From Litsea cubeba (Eukaryota > Streptophyta > Magnoliopsida > Laurales > Lauraceae), in contig CM022945.1 of NCBI GenBank assembly GCA_012931725.1, positions 151,221,480-151,285,479 of the forward strand: a stretch of DNA of 64,000 nucleotides, in the 5' to 3' direction. The position numbers were made by a program, and so were the translations under genes. Each line of letters opens with the position of its first letter. Positions within the stretch are counted from its first letter, which is position 1. Of the stretch, positions 36,265 through 48,114 are shown in pieces. Under the pieces are notes generated by a model, which saw only the letters and a program-made list of their open reading frames with translations, did no database searches and had not been told where the DNA came from.

Positions 36265-37547
36265 CTACTGCCCCTGTTGCCTATACTGCTGTCCCTGAGG
36301 CCTTTGCTGTTGCCTTTGCTGTCCTTGGGGCCTTGCCGCCCTCTGTTCTGTGGTGGTGCTGGAAGTCTAAGCTGCCGGTACTTGCTGTTGTGGCGCCTGT
36401 CTCAAAGGCTGTGCTGCAAATGGTGGCCTAGGAGGAGCTGCAGTCCTCACACATTGCCCATTCTTCTTTGGGCAATCCTTAATCTGATGGCCCATCAAAC
36501 CACACTCAAAGCAACCACCTGTCTGTGACCCATCTACACTCTGCTGTCAAGTGGTTCTTGTGACAGTGTTCACAATGGACCCCCACTGCTTGACCTACTT
36601 TAGGCCTCTTGGCCTACTGCTAGTATTGCTGCTATGGACGTTGCTGTTGATACGGTTGCTGTGAACGCTGCTACTGAAATTGTCCTGAACCTTGACTCTT
36701 AACCTAAGTTTGCATCTGCTGAAGCTGCTGGGTATATAGAGTCTTCTTCTGAATAGACTCTTCAGCCCAGTAAGCTCGTCTGATGTTCTCTTCGTAGGTA
36801 GGCAAAGTGGCTGAAGTCACCTCCATCTGAATATCGGGCCTTAAACCTTGAATAAACCTCATGACCTTGTCAGCTTAGGTTTTCACCAAAGCTGGAGTAA
36901 ACCTGGATAGGTTAGTAAACTTCAGCTCATACTCCTGTACTGTATCCTCTTCTTGAAACAATGACTCAAACTCCACAATCTTCTGTGCCTGGATGTGTGG
37001 TGGAATGTACTTGGTACGAAATAGAGTTCGGAATGATGTCCATGCTGTATCCTCCTCTATTGTATCATATGGTGTTTTGACCGAAGTCCACCACATCTCT
37101 GCTACCCTTCTGAACATGTACGCTACCAACTGAACCTTGTCCTTGCCTGTACACTGAAAAACCTGAAATATCTTCTCTACTTGGACTACCCACTCATCAG
37201 CATCAAACGGGTCTTCATTCCCATAGAATTCTGGTGGGTTTCTCTTTTTAAACTTGTCATACATATCATTAGGGTCTGTCACCCTAGCAGGCATGATGAC
37301 TTGTGCAGCTAGAGTTAGCCTTTGTAATACCTGAAGCATCTGTGCTTAGAAGGTAGCCTGATTCTCCTGCTGTTTCATCCGAGTCTCCCTCTGTTGGGTC
37401 TGGTTTTGAGTCTGGGCTTCTTGTGAAGCCACAAATGCTTGCATCAGCTTATTAAACTTGCCCTCTATGGAGTCATTGTCATTAACATTGGTATTACTAC
37501 TCTCAAGATTACCATTGTTGGAGCGTAGATCACGAGCAGCTATCCTA
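36265..37547 (-). pseudogene. C unit 2: Gag
   Basis: The capsid frame 37339-36875 is slightly longer than in unit 1 because one upstream stop is absent. It ends at the shared TAA 36875-36877. Here FYGNEDPFDADEW keeps the Gly that is Trp in unit 1, so unit 2 is closer to the family at that site. The TAG at 36265-36267 before protease is shared. Confidence 0.82.
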
Positions 37548-37699
37548 AAACATAAGAAACATTAGTCCTATGGGACTCAATCTATCAACCAAACTATACA
37601 ATCTACAAAAGCTAAGATACACAAAAGAAAACCAATCCTCACACGTCTTAGTTTCTACTTGTTTTTAAATCTATAAACAGTAATGCTCTGATACCAACT

Positions 37700-40542
37700 T
37701 GTCACGCCCTCAAAATTGAAACCGGAGTTGTGCGTGAGATTAGGGTCAATTAAAACTTTTTCCAACATTAATCAAATGTAACTTGGCCACAATCATGTCC
37801 CAACTAGATCGAAGACTGCTGTGAGGTATAAACATTTCCTCGTATACATATATAACAAATAGCGGGAGCTTTATAAATGCAAATGGTATCTTAAAAGAGT
37901 ATAGTTTAGAGCAAATACTGAATATCATAACTAAGGTTCAAGTTTGACACTGTTAACAAAATCGTAATTACAACATTAGGCCACACCAAAACCTGGGCCT
38001 AATCTAAAGGATAAAAGAACCAAAAGATGAAACTAATCAAGATATAACATGAGGGCTCTCTTGTACGAATTCGATACGACTATACAATGACATCCGTACT
38101 ATACTCTACGGAGTCATCAGGCTGATCTACCTAAACTTCCTCCATCGTTTCCTCCTCGTAGTAGATGGGCTTGGTACCTATGCACCAAGATTAACATCAT
38201 CAGACACGAAGGTCGGCAAGTAATATATATAAAACATCAATAGATAAGCTGAACAAATCAGAGACGATAGACAAGATCATATGAAATGCATAGCATTCGA
38301 ATCATAAACAGACTAATAAAATATCTAACAAATAGGCGGTCCACATATGCTAATCACTACGGGATAGTTTCACATGACTGTCCTGGCTCAACATGAGAGC
38401 TGTGGTAGAGTAAGCAAAAGGCATGGGATGAAAACCCGACAAGCAATCATAATGATACCCTTAAAAATAAAATAAAACAAAACATCAAACTTCTTCAGAA
38501 TGGGTATCAAATGGTGTACATTTATTTAAATATAAAAAGTCGTACTGCGCAGATGTTCAATCCAAAGTCTCACACAAATGGTGCCCTAAGTGTGCTGGGC
38601 ATTTACAGTTAAGTGGTGCCTGACACAAGAGTCCTAAACATACCATAGTGAAGGGCTAGACTCTTTTTGTGTGAACAAGATTCATCAAATTATAAAGAAC
38701 TACTTTTCCATCATTAAATCAAACTAACATCATCAAACTTCTTCAAAACATAAACATCATAAGTAGTTCTCAGCAAACCTTGCAATCAAAGCCGTCTAGC
38801 CTCAACACTTTCATCAAACTTCAAAATAAACGGAACATCAAAAGGGATCCTAAGTTCATAGTCTAAGTTCTTCATATGATCATAAACAAAACAAAGCAAA
38901 CGAAGCTAATGAACATGGACATTAATTTCATGCAGAAGGTACCAAACGGTACAATTCGAAATCATAAGCGATAGACAATCCAATCCTAAGTACAAAGTTA
39001 ATCCTGAAGCATCATACATCGCTACTCAGTCAATGAAAGGGATTAGGGTTCACGATACCCGGACGAACAATCTTCGTGCATAGATTTAAAGAAGGGTATC
39101 CCGTTTTCCCGTACCGTTCAAGATTGAGTTAGGTTGAATCCCTATGCAACCGAAATAATCATGAAGAACGTTGGCTCAAAACATCTTCACATAGAGGCAA
39201 ATGAGTCCAAAATATGTAGCCAAGGTTCCATTTAAGTCCATACAAAAAGAGGTGAAAAATTCCCTTCCAAGAAGGAAATCGCAGTTAGCCCGGTTGACCT
39301 GGCCCCCGCCCGGTCGACCCCATCCAAAGAAGTCCCGGTTGACCGAGGGGTCGACCTCCTTCATGCCCGGTCGACCGAGCCCAAGGCCGGTCGACCGGCA
39401 GTTGTAACCCAAAATGCATGAATAGTAAAATGGTTAGGTTCCAGAGAACTTGACCCTGTGTCGCCGGTCGACCAAGGCCCCTGGCCGGTCGACCGCATAC
39501 ACTGCGGAAACATAACCCAGGTCTTGTTTCTACAGTGAAATGGTTCCAATTCCATCCTTTTCTTCCTGAACCTGATATACAACCATATCAAGGATATAAC
39601 AAGTCCATTCTAATTCATTCATCTATCTAATCAAATCATCAATTTCATAATCCATTTCACTAAGCAGTTAGACATAATTATCATGTTTTCAAACTTCTAA
39701 AATATCAAATGAGCAAAGGTCATCTAAATCATCAATTTTGCATACAAATCAAGGAGAGACAAACATATCCAACATAGTATATAAATTGACTTGCCTTAAA
39801 TGAAGAGCTAAGTGAAAATTTCCAAGAGAATTTGAGAGAAAACCCTCCTTGAGCTCAAACTCTTGTAAATAACTCTCAATCCCAAAACCAACTACAAAAA
39901 TGGATGCAAATGGGTTGGGTGAGCTCCTTTATTTCATTTCTAACCAAAAGGAAGAATATTCACTAAGTCTACAAGCCTTGAGAGCCTACCTTAGAGTGAT
40001 GTGTGGATGAAAAGCTTAAAAAAGGAAATATTAGTGATCTTGGAAGCTTGGGAAAGAAGATTGGAAGCTTCACCGGCGACGTCGGAGCTCCGGTGACTGT
40101 CGGCAGTGAGGAGGCAGTGAAGGGGACTGCGTGTTTGGAGATGGAATAGTGAAATGATGAAGAGGGAATAAGAGATGAGTGAAGGCACTTATATTAGGTT
40201 AGATAATGAATTAATTAGGGTTTAGTCCTTGGCTCACTAAGTTCAATATTTGGGCCTCTTCGACGCGTCGAATCGGAACACGACTGAAGACTAAAGTTCG
40301 TGTAATGCCGAGACCTACCCGATGCACCAAACTTGCCAAAAACTCATATTCTCATAAAAACTCCTTAAAACTTCCCAAATTGCAAACCAGCCCCTACTGT
40401 ACCCAAACAAACTCGGACTCGCGCGAGACTTCACACGCGTGATCCATACAATAAACTCGACTCGCTAAGAATCTAAGCAAACTTACTAACTAATCAAGCA
40501 ATCAACTATAATTAATAGGGAATTAAGGGACGGGGTGTTACA
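37700..40542 (-). repeat. C array LTR 3 (right, outer 5' LTR)
   Basis: The LTR is 2843 bp, TGTCACGCCCTC to GGTGTTACA. It is visibly more diverged from LTRs 1 and 2 than they are from each other. It keeps a fuller palindrome module (39292-39494). Its right end joins MULE coding sequence. Confidence 0.9.
39292..39494. repeat. Palindrome module in C LTR 3 (fuller form)
   Basis: GGTCGACC or GGTTGACC sites start at 39292, 39312, 39337, 39349, 39369, 39389, 39466 and 39487. Spacings are 20, 25, 12, 20, 20, 77 and 21. The last site lies in CCGGTCGACCGCATACACTG, which closely matches the LTR of element E. Confidence 0.92.
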
Positions 40543-41402
40543 GGAGGCTTGAGACTGCAATGAAGACATGGTTACACATTTTTGGCCTCTCCACAAGAAA
40601 GATGATGGGTTGATGCCACCACAACTTCTTCTCAACTTATCAGCTGCTGGTGGCTCCCTAATGTTTGCCCCAGTGGGTGGTGCCCTAATGTTTGGCCCAA
40701 TGGGTACTGCTCTAATGTTGACATTTGGAGGTTGACTCATAACATGTGGTGCTTCTCTAGTATTCCTTCTCACTTGAGAAAAGAAAGGAAATAAAACAAA
40801 AAAGATTGTGAAATAGTCAAGTAGGAAACAAAATTGAATATGTTGTTACTCAAAAAAAGTTTGTCTGTCCTTGACACATTTGCTGAGGCTGTTGAACCTG
40901 CAATTCCCTTGCCCTTTGCTGTAGAAGTTGATCATTGAGCTTGCCCTTTCCCTTGACCTTATCTTTTTTGAGTTGATCTTATACCTTGCTTGCAACTTCT
41001 TTTATTGTGCCCTCCTTGACCATAATTACTACATCTCATTGAAGAATTGGCCTTCCCAACTTTGTATGGATTGGAGGGTTCATCCGGTTCCTTTCTCATA
41101 CCCGTTTAGGTCTCTCAGGTTGTTTATGGATAAATGGATGCAGCACAACAGGGAATCCACTCTTAGGCAACATATCAGGGCCATTGAGTGGATGTATGAT
41201 TGGTTCATAGGCCCTTAGGTAAGTTTCTTTCTTGTAGTACTAATGAACATGGTCTTTAGCTTGTTTCATGCATGCCTAAAGGATATAGCAGATATAGCAT
41301 GAGGACATGGAATTCCTATCAAATTCCACTTCCTGCAAGGACAAGTTTGGGCCTCTAAGTCCACTGTAAACTGCTTCCCTGGTGGACATTGTATTTGGAA
41401 CA
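40543..41402 (-). pseudogene. MULE (MuDR-like) transposase, C-terminal part
   Basis: The minus strand from 41400 reads QCPPGKQFTVDLEAQTCPCRKWNLIGIPCPHA, the SWIM zinc finger (C-x-C, C-x-H) of plant MULE transposases. After it come YLRAYEPIIHPLNGPDMLP and the basic HKQPERPKR tail typical of their C-terminus, then a Gln- and Pro-rich end cut at 40542 by array C. The central part of the same protein is at 44106-45210, displaced by element I. MULE transposase cuts and pastes elements with long terminal inverted repeats; I cannot see the terminal repeats. Confidence 0.85.
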
Positions 41403-41549
41403 TGGATTCTCTGATGGATTTGGATGCGGAGACTCCGACACGCGGCCGGAGATCTATGTACGTTCCGGCGATTGGGAAGCTCTGTAGATCTTTTTGCCTC
41501 TTGTCTCTCCAGTGAGATGGAATAATACCAATCCTAGGGCTCCCTTATC

Positions 41550-43001
41550 TTATATAGACAAGTCCCAAAGAGTCATACTTACTAGAGACTTCTTCGCCAA
41601 GAAACCCACATCCACTAATCTTGTTGGGAGTCTTATTAGTGGGAACAGATCAAGTCTTACATTAAGTGGGATTGTATTATCTGTTAGCATGTGGGTTATG
41701 GGCCCAAATCTCATATGCCATAACATAGCCAAACCATCCATGCACACATTCACACACACAGAATAATGAGAACTAGATTTTATTTCATCATTAAGAGTGT
41801 CCAGCAAATACAATTTATCAGAAAGAAAACCTTTGACTAAAACTTGACCGCGCATGCCAATTGTAACCTCTTTATCTTTAAATCTGATTTCGAATCCATT
41901 CATAGCCAACTGACTCACAGAGATGACGCTCCTTCTCATAGCTGGAGCAAAGAAAACATCGGAGAGATATAGGGATTTTTCGGTTGGTAAGGGAATTTTG
42001 ACTTTGCCTATACCCAACACATCACAGAATGTTTCATTCCCCATGTAGATACTTTGATCTCCCGGTTTCATCTCTTTGAATTCGACAAACCCAGCCTTGG
42101 TTCTTGATATGTGCCTGGTGGCTCCTGAATCAATCCACCAATTCTTGTCATTGGTGTCCACCATCATGGACTCTGTGACCGTCTCAACATAATCACCATG
42201 CTCTTTGGTCACTTTACCTTGCGGTTACTCTCACCCCTTTTCTTTCTGCATTGAGAACTAAAGTCTCCAGGCTTCCTGCAGTTAAAGCAAACACCATTCT
42301 TAGGCCCTTTCTGTTTTTTATTGCCTTTTAATTTTCTTTTATTTTTCATATTGACGGCTAACGCAGCATTTTTATTCTTAGTTTTAGCAATCATGATAGA
42401 GTTTGTTGGTGTTACAACCGCGGGCAGCCTGCCTTTGTCCTTCAGCAAGCAATCTAGCTTCAACCTCACTAAGAGTTACACCCTTTTGGAGGCTAAGGGT
42501 CTGAGACACATTCTCCCACGAAGGTGGAAGACTCATCAGCAAGTACATGATTTGAAAATCTCTGTCCATTTCCTTTCCCAAGGCTGCGAGGTTACTATAT
42601 CGGACCGCCATTTGATCAATGTGATCCCTTATAGCTGATCCTTCTGGCATCTTATAGTTAACATATGCGCTGAATGCCTCCATCAAGTGAGATTTGGAGG
42701 TTTCATCATATTTGTCCATAGCATAGTCATAGATTTCTTTAGCAGTGTTAAAGTGTTCAAACTGCTTTACCAAATCGCTGGATATGAATCCGACCAGAAG
42801 ATGTCTCGATGATTTGTTATCAAATACCCATTGTTCATACACATCATGATCTTCTTTAGGGGCATCATCAGTGGGTTTTGGAATCAGATCGGATTCAATC
42901 ACATATGTTAATCCGTCAAAGTGCAGCAATGCATCCATCCGACGCTTCCACACGGCTAAGTTCTTGCCGTTAAAAATATCAGCCTTAGCAAGATCATGCA
43001 A
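41550..43001 (-). pseudogene. Element I Copia Gag, protease and integrase start
   Basis: The Gag frame 43001-42384 (about 200 residues) has the UBN2-type capsid region, MHDLAKADIFNGKNLAVWKRR onward. After a frameshift near 42400 there is a CCHC-like knuckle CFNCRKPGDFSSQC at 42279-42238, in which the expected His is Asp. Protease W-I-D-S-G-A-T-R-H-I-S is at about 42145. The pre-integrase LWHMRFG follows near 41700, and then the coding match ends abruptly in LTR-like DNA. Most of pol is therefore missing. Confidence 0.82.
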
Positions 43002-43744
43002 CGCTTATTTGGAAGACATAATTACTAAATTGAAAATGAGGTTCAAATGCCACTGGCTGTTAAAAGAGAAAAATCACACTTTTTTTCTGAACCGCTAGAT
43101 CTTCTTCCTCTTGCTGCTACTGCGTAGATCTGCTCACAAGGATTCCGTAGGACAAAATCGTTCGTAGATCGGAGTCCGGATGCTCAAGATATCGTAGTGC
43201 GAATGTTTGACGGTCAAAAAATCACTTTGCCTGCGTCAGCAATCTACTAACATCGCCAGTTGCCGCCGCTTACGTTAGCACACCGTACCAGCACCTGCTG
43301 GTGTGGCCCTGCTTGGGTCGGGTCGGGTCAGATCTTGATCTGACCTAACCTGCAATGGAGATAGCTAGTTTCCCTTTCTTTGTTCTGGTATGGAGGAGAG
43401 GGGAAAAACAGCAACAGTATACAATAGTTTTTGTATTCTCTTTTATTTTACCTGTGCACGGAACCCAATGATGAAAAGGTAAAGTCCTTTGTGTCCTTTT
43501 GTGCAAGGTGAAGTCCTTTGTCCTGTTGCTCTCCTAGTCTCTTCAATGCACCCAGATATGAGAAAATAAAAAATGTGATGTGCTGTATACTTGTACCCGT
43601 GCCTTGCACGAGGAGATGAAGTCGTCTTCTTCCTTCCCAACGTTTACAGAGAAAAACGGAGGCAACTTGGGTTTGATGAAAAACTGAGATCTACTCCGAT
43701 CTAAATCGCGATTTCACGATCCAAACCGTCGAAACGCGCGATTT
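43002..43744. other. Noncoding link between the two Copia pieces of element I
   Basis: No credible coding frame is present. It probably holds the leader and part of an LTR of element I. A short imperfect repeat, AAGTCCTTTGTGTCC and AAGTCCTTTGTCC, occurs near 43480-43520, and GGGTCGGGTCGGGTCAG near 43316. Confidence 0.45.
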
Positions 43745-44105
43745 CATGACATTTTGATTGCTGGTGATCAATTGGAAGCCGTAAATGAAATCAAACAATG
43801 GTTAAAGTCAAGATTCAAGATGAAAGACATGGGTGAGGCAGAGTACGTCCTTTGCATTGAAATAACCCGTGATCGTCTGAATAGGCTATTGACTTTATCA
43901 TAGAGATCCTATTTGAAAACTATGTTGAAACGGTTTGATATGGCTATGTGTAAACCAATTAAGACTCCCATCTACAAGAGCATAAAATTATCCAACAATT
44001 AGGGACCCACAAACGAGCAGGATAAGGAAGTGATGAGAATGAAACCTTACGCTCAAATTGTGGGCAGCATCATGTATGCGATGCTGTGTACGAGACCAGA
44101 CCTTG
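43745..44105 (+). pseudogene. Inverted Copia reverse transcriptase fragment
   Basis: The plus strand reads GDQLEAVNEIKQWLKSRFKMKDMGEAEYVL, then two stops, then VGSIMYAMLCTRPDLAFS. This is the part of Copia RT just after YVDD. It lies head to head with the minus-strand gag of element I. It may be part of I inverted in place, or a separate insertion. Confidence 0.8.
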
Positions 44106-45210
44106 CATTCTCCTGCCCACAGTGGGTTGTAGCCAGCTGATGCTATTTTATTTTTCTCAAGGGTTTTTTTTTGAATCTTAGGGCATATTAATTGGACCCT
44201 CATACCTCATTATTTTCTCTCTTTAGTTGCATTCTACTCATTAGCTAGCATCTTATCCTCTCCAACATGGTCAATATTGGTTTGTCCCTTGCCTCTATGA
44301 TATATCCATTAAAGGTCTCACAAAGGTTGTTCAAAAGGATGTCACACTTTGGATATGGAGTAAAGTGGGACCTAGACCAGAAAAATGCATGTTTACCAAC
44401 CAACCAAGACCAGGCATCTTTTTCAAGCTCTTTTAATTTTTCATCTCAGTCTCATACTCTTGTGTTGTTGATGCTAATGCTGCACTCCAGACCACATCCT
44501 TTAAAGCTTGCCCTTTATACTTTTCTTTAAAGTTATCACGCATATGTCTCAAACAAAATCTTTTGTCAACATTTTGGAGGAGTTCATTAAATGTTGAAAC
44601 CAATCCCTAGCAATGACAGTGAAATAGAAATTACATAAATTAGTATAAACTAAGTCATAAACTTGGAACAAACGAAAACATAACTTTGAACATTAAATTA
44701 AATAAAAAACTGAACTTTTTTGTGTACCTTTTGTTGGTCTGAAATGAAGGTCCAGCCACTTTGGCTGACCTTTCCAATGTCATCTTGTAACAACTCTAGA
44801 AACCATGTCCATGAGCTTTTATTCCCACCCTCCACAACTGCATAAGCCAATGGGAACATGTAGTTATTCCCATAAATACCAATGACTACTAATAATTGCC
44901 CTCCATAGCCATCCTAAGGAAACATACATCCACCCCAATCAATGGTCTGCATGCTTCAAGAAAACCCTTCTTGCATGCCCCAAGATAAACATATAACCTT
45001 TCAAACCTTGGCTGCCCATTTTCCCCATCTTCATGTGAAACTTTGAGCTCAACTGTAGAGCCTGGATTAATCCTCTTAATCTCTTGGCAATAATCCCATA
45101 GCTTGGCATATTGCTCCTTATGACTCCCATGTATCATCAACATTGCTTTTCTTTTAGCTCTGTAAAGTTGACTTCTAGACACCAACTATATAGTCCTCCC
45201 TCACAACTTC
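44106..45210 (-). pseudogene. MULE (MuDR-like) transposase, central part
   Basis: The minus strand from 45185 reads VSRSQLYRAKRKAM, GSHKEQYAKLWDYCQEI, FERLYVYLGACKKGFLEACRPLIGVD, then FPLAYAVVEG and SSWTWFLELL, the MULE core with the first catalytic Asp in LIGVD. Farther down are FCLRHMRDNFK and LLNNLCETFNGYIIEARDKPILTM. Several frameshifts and stops are present. At 45210 the gene is cut by an LTR-like sequence beginning TGTTAAACCCCGACCC. Confidence 0.87.
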
Positions 45211-45765
45211 TGTTAAACCCCGACCCAAGTTAATTAAGTTTATTCCTAATTAATTGTATTTTTATAAATTAAATATGCTTAGATGCTAATTAAATTATTT
45301 TAGGGTAAATTGGTCTTGTTCTAGCATTTTGGTTAGACTTAGAGTCTTGGGTAGGTAATTTGATATATTTTTAGCTCTTTTAGTAGTGTCGGGGACTTTT
45401 TCGTAAATCTTGATTTTCTATTTTTGTATCATATGCACGTCATCTTGACATTATCGTGTGTATCTTGATGAGCACATCATTTTTTATATTGAAAACTTTT
45501 CCATTTGACCTCAATGGAGTGAAATAGCTCAACCATTTGACTTAAAATGTAAATGGCGAAAAGAGTATGGACTTTCTCATAAACTTATACAAAATGTTCT
45601 TTAGCCCACCATTTCTCAGAACCTTCGATCTGTGCATGTCATTGAAGAGAAAGAACCACTCTCTCTCATTTTTTTTCTCCTCCCCTCTCTCCTTTCTCAA
45701 GCACTGCTGGTGGCGGATTGCATGTGTAATTAGGAGTTGGATTTGTCTTCATCTCTTCTTCTTCT

Positions 45766-45769
<4 letters not shown>

Positions 45770-45834
<65 letters not shown>
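45770..45834 (+). repeat. (TC)n microsatellite, about 32 units
   Basis: A pure TC run follows a CTT-rich stretch. The Arg-Glu and Leu-Ser repeat frames over it are artefacts. Confidence 0.98.
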
Positions 45835-45839
<5 letters not shown>

Positions 45840-46465
45840 CTTGGACTTGGTAAGAGCTTTCTTTTCTTTCCTTCCATTCTTCTTTTTTGAGAAATCAATT
45901 GCATATAGTGATTGAGTTGCAATGGAGTCTTGGCAGCTCACTCTCCTTACATGCATGTGTTCTTAAAGCATTTTCCTCTTGGATTTTTGGTTAGTATTTG
46001 GGGTTTTTGCTTGAGTGGACTCATTGAGGAAGAGGGTGTGCGGAAAAGCTTGAAAAAAGGCAAGTATAAATGATAAGATGCAATGCATGTTGTTCTACTC
46101 TTTTGACTCTTTTAATTAGATTCAATTCTGTAATCATAGCCTCTTGTTCATTCTAATTCATGAAAATAGATGGGTTTTGGATGTTGGGTTGAAAAAAGAA
46201 ATGGGGTTCATGTATGAATGAATGATGGAAATAGATTTTGGGAAGATTGGTAAATTTCCTTTTCTGTTTACTTATTATATGGCTTTTAGAAAAAACCTAG
46301 ATTAGTAAGAAATAGGTTTAGAGAGACTTTGTAAGGCTTCCTAATGGCAAAACTTTCCTCAAAAACACGACCAATGGATAACACTTATGACATGAGGAAT
46401 TCTTGAGGCGGAAATCTCCTCATGCATGTTGTTCGTTCTTTTGTCACTACACCATGACTATTCAA

Positions 46466-47874
46466 ACTAGCAAAACCCCGTGCTATGCACGGACCACGGA
46501 TCCACCAATGCACATACTGATATGAATTATTTTTAATAAATTTATTAATTAGTAAACTTGTGAGTCCTTCTTTTTATTGCTAATTTAATCTTTATGTTTT
46601 TTTCCAAATGTTTTATTCTTTAGGTGAGGCATGAATTGATTAAAAAAGATCAAATGATCATAGAACTAACAATTGACCTAATATATTTAAGTGGGACCGG
46701 GATGAATGGGGTCCACCATCTCCATTCTAACCGTTCATAAAATCATATGATGTGGGCTCGGACCCATGAATTGATTGATAAAGATCAAATGATCATAGAC
46801 CTCACAAAATGACCAAACCTAACCTATTTAAGTGGGACCAAGATGAATGGGGTCCACCATCTATATTATAACCGTCCATAAAACCATATGATGCGGGCTG
46901 GGACCTATTAATTGATTGATAAAGATCAAATGATCATAGACCTCACAAATTGACCAAACCTAACCTATTTAAGTGGAGCCCCCAAGATGAATGGGGTCCA
47001 CCAACTATATTCTAACCGTCAATAAAATCATATGATACGGGCTGGGACCCATGAATTGCTTGATAAAGATCAAATGATCATAGACCTCACAAATTGACCA
47101 AACCTAACATATTTAAGTGGAACCCCCCAGATGAATGGGGTCCACCATCTCTATTCTAACCGTCCATAAAACCGTATTATGCGGGATGGGACCCATGAAT
47201 TGATTAAGAAAGATCAATGATCAAATGATCGTAGACCTATCAAATTGACCAAATATTTTTAAGTGGGACCCAGACGAATGGGGTCAACCATCTTTATTCT
47301 AACCGTCCATAAAATCAAATGATGCGGGCCGGGACCTATGAATTGATTGATAAAGATCAAATGATCAAATGATCATAGACCTTAATTTACTCATAGACGT
47401 TTGTGAGAAAAATTGATTTTTGAAGGTGGGCAATGAGTATCTTTTGTGAATACATTTAATTAGAAATGAGCTCATCTGGTGTGGGCCTTAACTTTCCCAT
47501 TATTCATTGATGAGCCCCACTTGAATGAAATACATTTAATTAGAAATGAGCCCCATTATTCATTGATTAGCCCCACTTGAATGAAATACATTTAAGTAGA
47601 AATGGGCCCCATAGACGTGTGTGAGAAGGCACCATCACTTAGAAATGTAGCACATCTGGTGTGTTGGCTTATTTAGGGATCTCATGGAGAGATTTGAGGC
47701 TTTTGAGTGGAAGATGATTCTTCATGGAGAGATTTTAGGTCTTTTGAGTGTGTAATAGATATAGAGATTTTAGGGATATGGGCAACTCCGGAAATGACAT
47801 TGCAAAAAGTTTGAGGTTGCGCCAGGTGTCTTTATGGAGGAAGAGTACATCCCTTTAGTAATATAGATTATAGT
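46466..47874. mobile_element. Unclassified non-autonomous DNA element with internal tandem repeats
   Basis: It starts ACTAGCAAAACCCCGTGCTA, followed by TGCACGG, which forms a CCGTGC/GCACGG hairpin. It ends CCTTTAGTAATATAGATTATAGT. A 7-bp candidate duplication TATTCAA flanks it (46459-46465 and 47875-47881). The outermost ACTA/TAGT are inverted. The hairpin near one end resembles ends I recall from plant Helitron-like or MITE-like repeats, but the flanking duplication argues against a Helitron. No ORF is present. Confidence 0.55.
46640..47400 (+). repeat. About 143-bp tandem repeat, five units
   Basis: GATGAATGGGGTCCACCA or a close variant recurs at 46701, 46842, 46986, 47130 and 47273 (periods 141, 144, 144, 143). 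Each unit also has AACCGTCCATAAAA and GATCAAATGATCATAGACC. A separate repeat of about 63 bp (CCCCATTATTCATTGATT) lies at 47460-47610. Confidence 0.92.
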
Positions 47875-47961
47875 TATTCAATGAACCTTCATGCAGATTG
47901 TGACACCAAATTAAGAATTACAATGCATTGAGGGCTATAAACTTTATAATGCAATACATGG

Positions 47962-48114
47962 TGTCACGCCCCAAAAATTTGATTGGATCCTAACCGCATT
48001 TTATTAGGGCATGAGAATCGGGGCCAATTAAAATCTTTCCCTTAAATACATTTGCGGCCCCAATTCCGGGTGGATTTCCAGAACTCCAGGATTACGCTAA
48101 TCACAGCCATCAGA
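47962..48114 (-). repeat. Tekay-like LTR terminus, truncated by element H
   Basis: The plus strand starts TGTCACGCCCCAAAAATTTG, a close parallel of the C LTR start TGTCACGCCCTCAAAATTG, and similarity continues through CAATTAAAATCTTTCC. It breaks at 48115 where the LTR of H begins. No primer-binding site lies to its left, so it is a solo LTR or a fragment. Confidence 0.7.

Larger units (their letters stand above)
19919..40542 (-). mobile_element. Element C: tandem Tekay-like Gypsy array (LTR-int-LTR-int-LTR plus a stub)
   Basis: Three LTRs (19980-22754, 27693-32767, 37700-40542) enclose two near-identical internal regions. A 61-bp leader with a primer-binding site left of 19980 shows a further unit existed there. 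All parts read on the minus strand. The left two LTRs share a deletion that the right one lacks, and the two internal regions share at least five stops. Together this points to tandem duplication of one decayed copy by unequal exchange. The right edge lies in a MULE transposase gene. Confidence 0.9.
41403..44105. mobile_element. Element I: rearranged Copia fragment inside the MULE transposase
   Basis: It splits the MULE reading between WAGECK (44106 side) and FQIQCPPGK (41402 side). Inside, gag and protease read on the minus strand, but a reverse transcriptase piece reads on the plus strand, so at least one inversion has occurred. I find no target duplication at the edges. At 41430-41560 a TATA-bearing stretch (minus strand CTATATAAGATAAG) resembles an LTR fragment. 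Confidence 0.7.
45211..47961 (+). repeat. Chromovirus-like LTR fragment, carrying a later insertion
   Basis: The start TGTTAAACCCCGACCCAAG resembles the minus-strand start of the LTR of D (TGTAAGACCCCGACCCGAG). It lies right against MULE coding sequence, with ACTTC as a possible target copy. No matching LTR end or primer-binding site follows, so it is incomplete. It contains the microsatellite and the element at 46466-47874. No gene is seen. Confidence 0.55.

Noticed and set aside
45567..45956. Frames encoding Ser-Leu or Arg-Glu repeats
   Set aside because: They come from the (TC)n microsatellite.
45211..48114. One LTR spanning 45211-48114
   Set aside because: The left end reads as a plus-strand LTR start, while 47962 reads as the end of a minus-strand LTR of another family, so they are two fragments.
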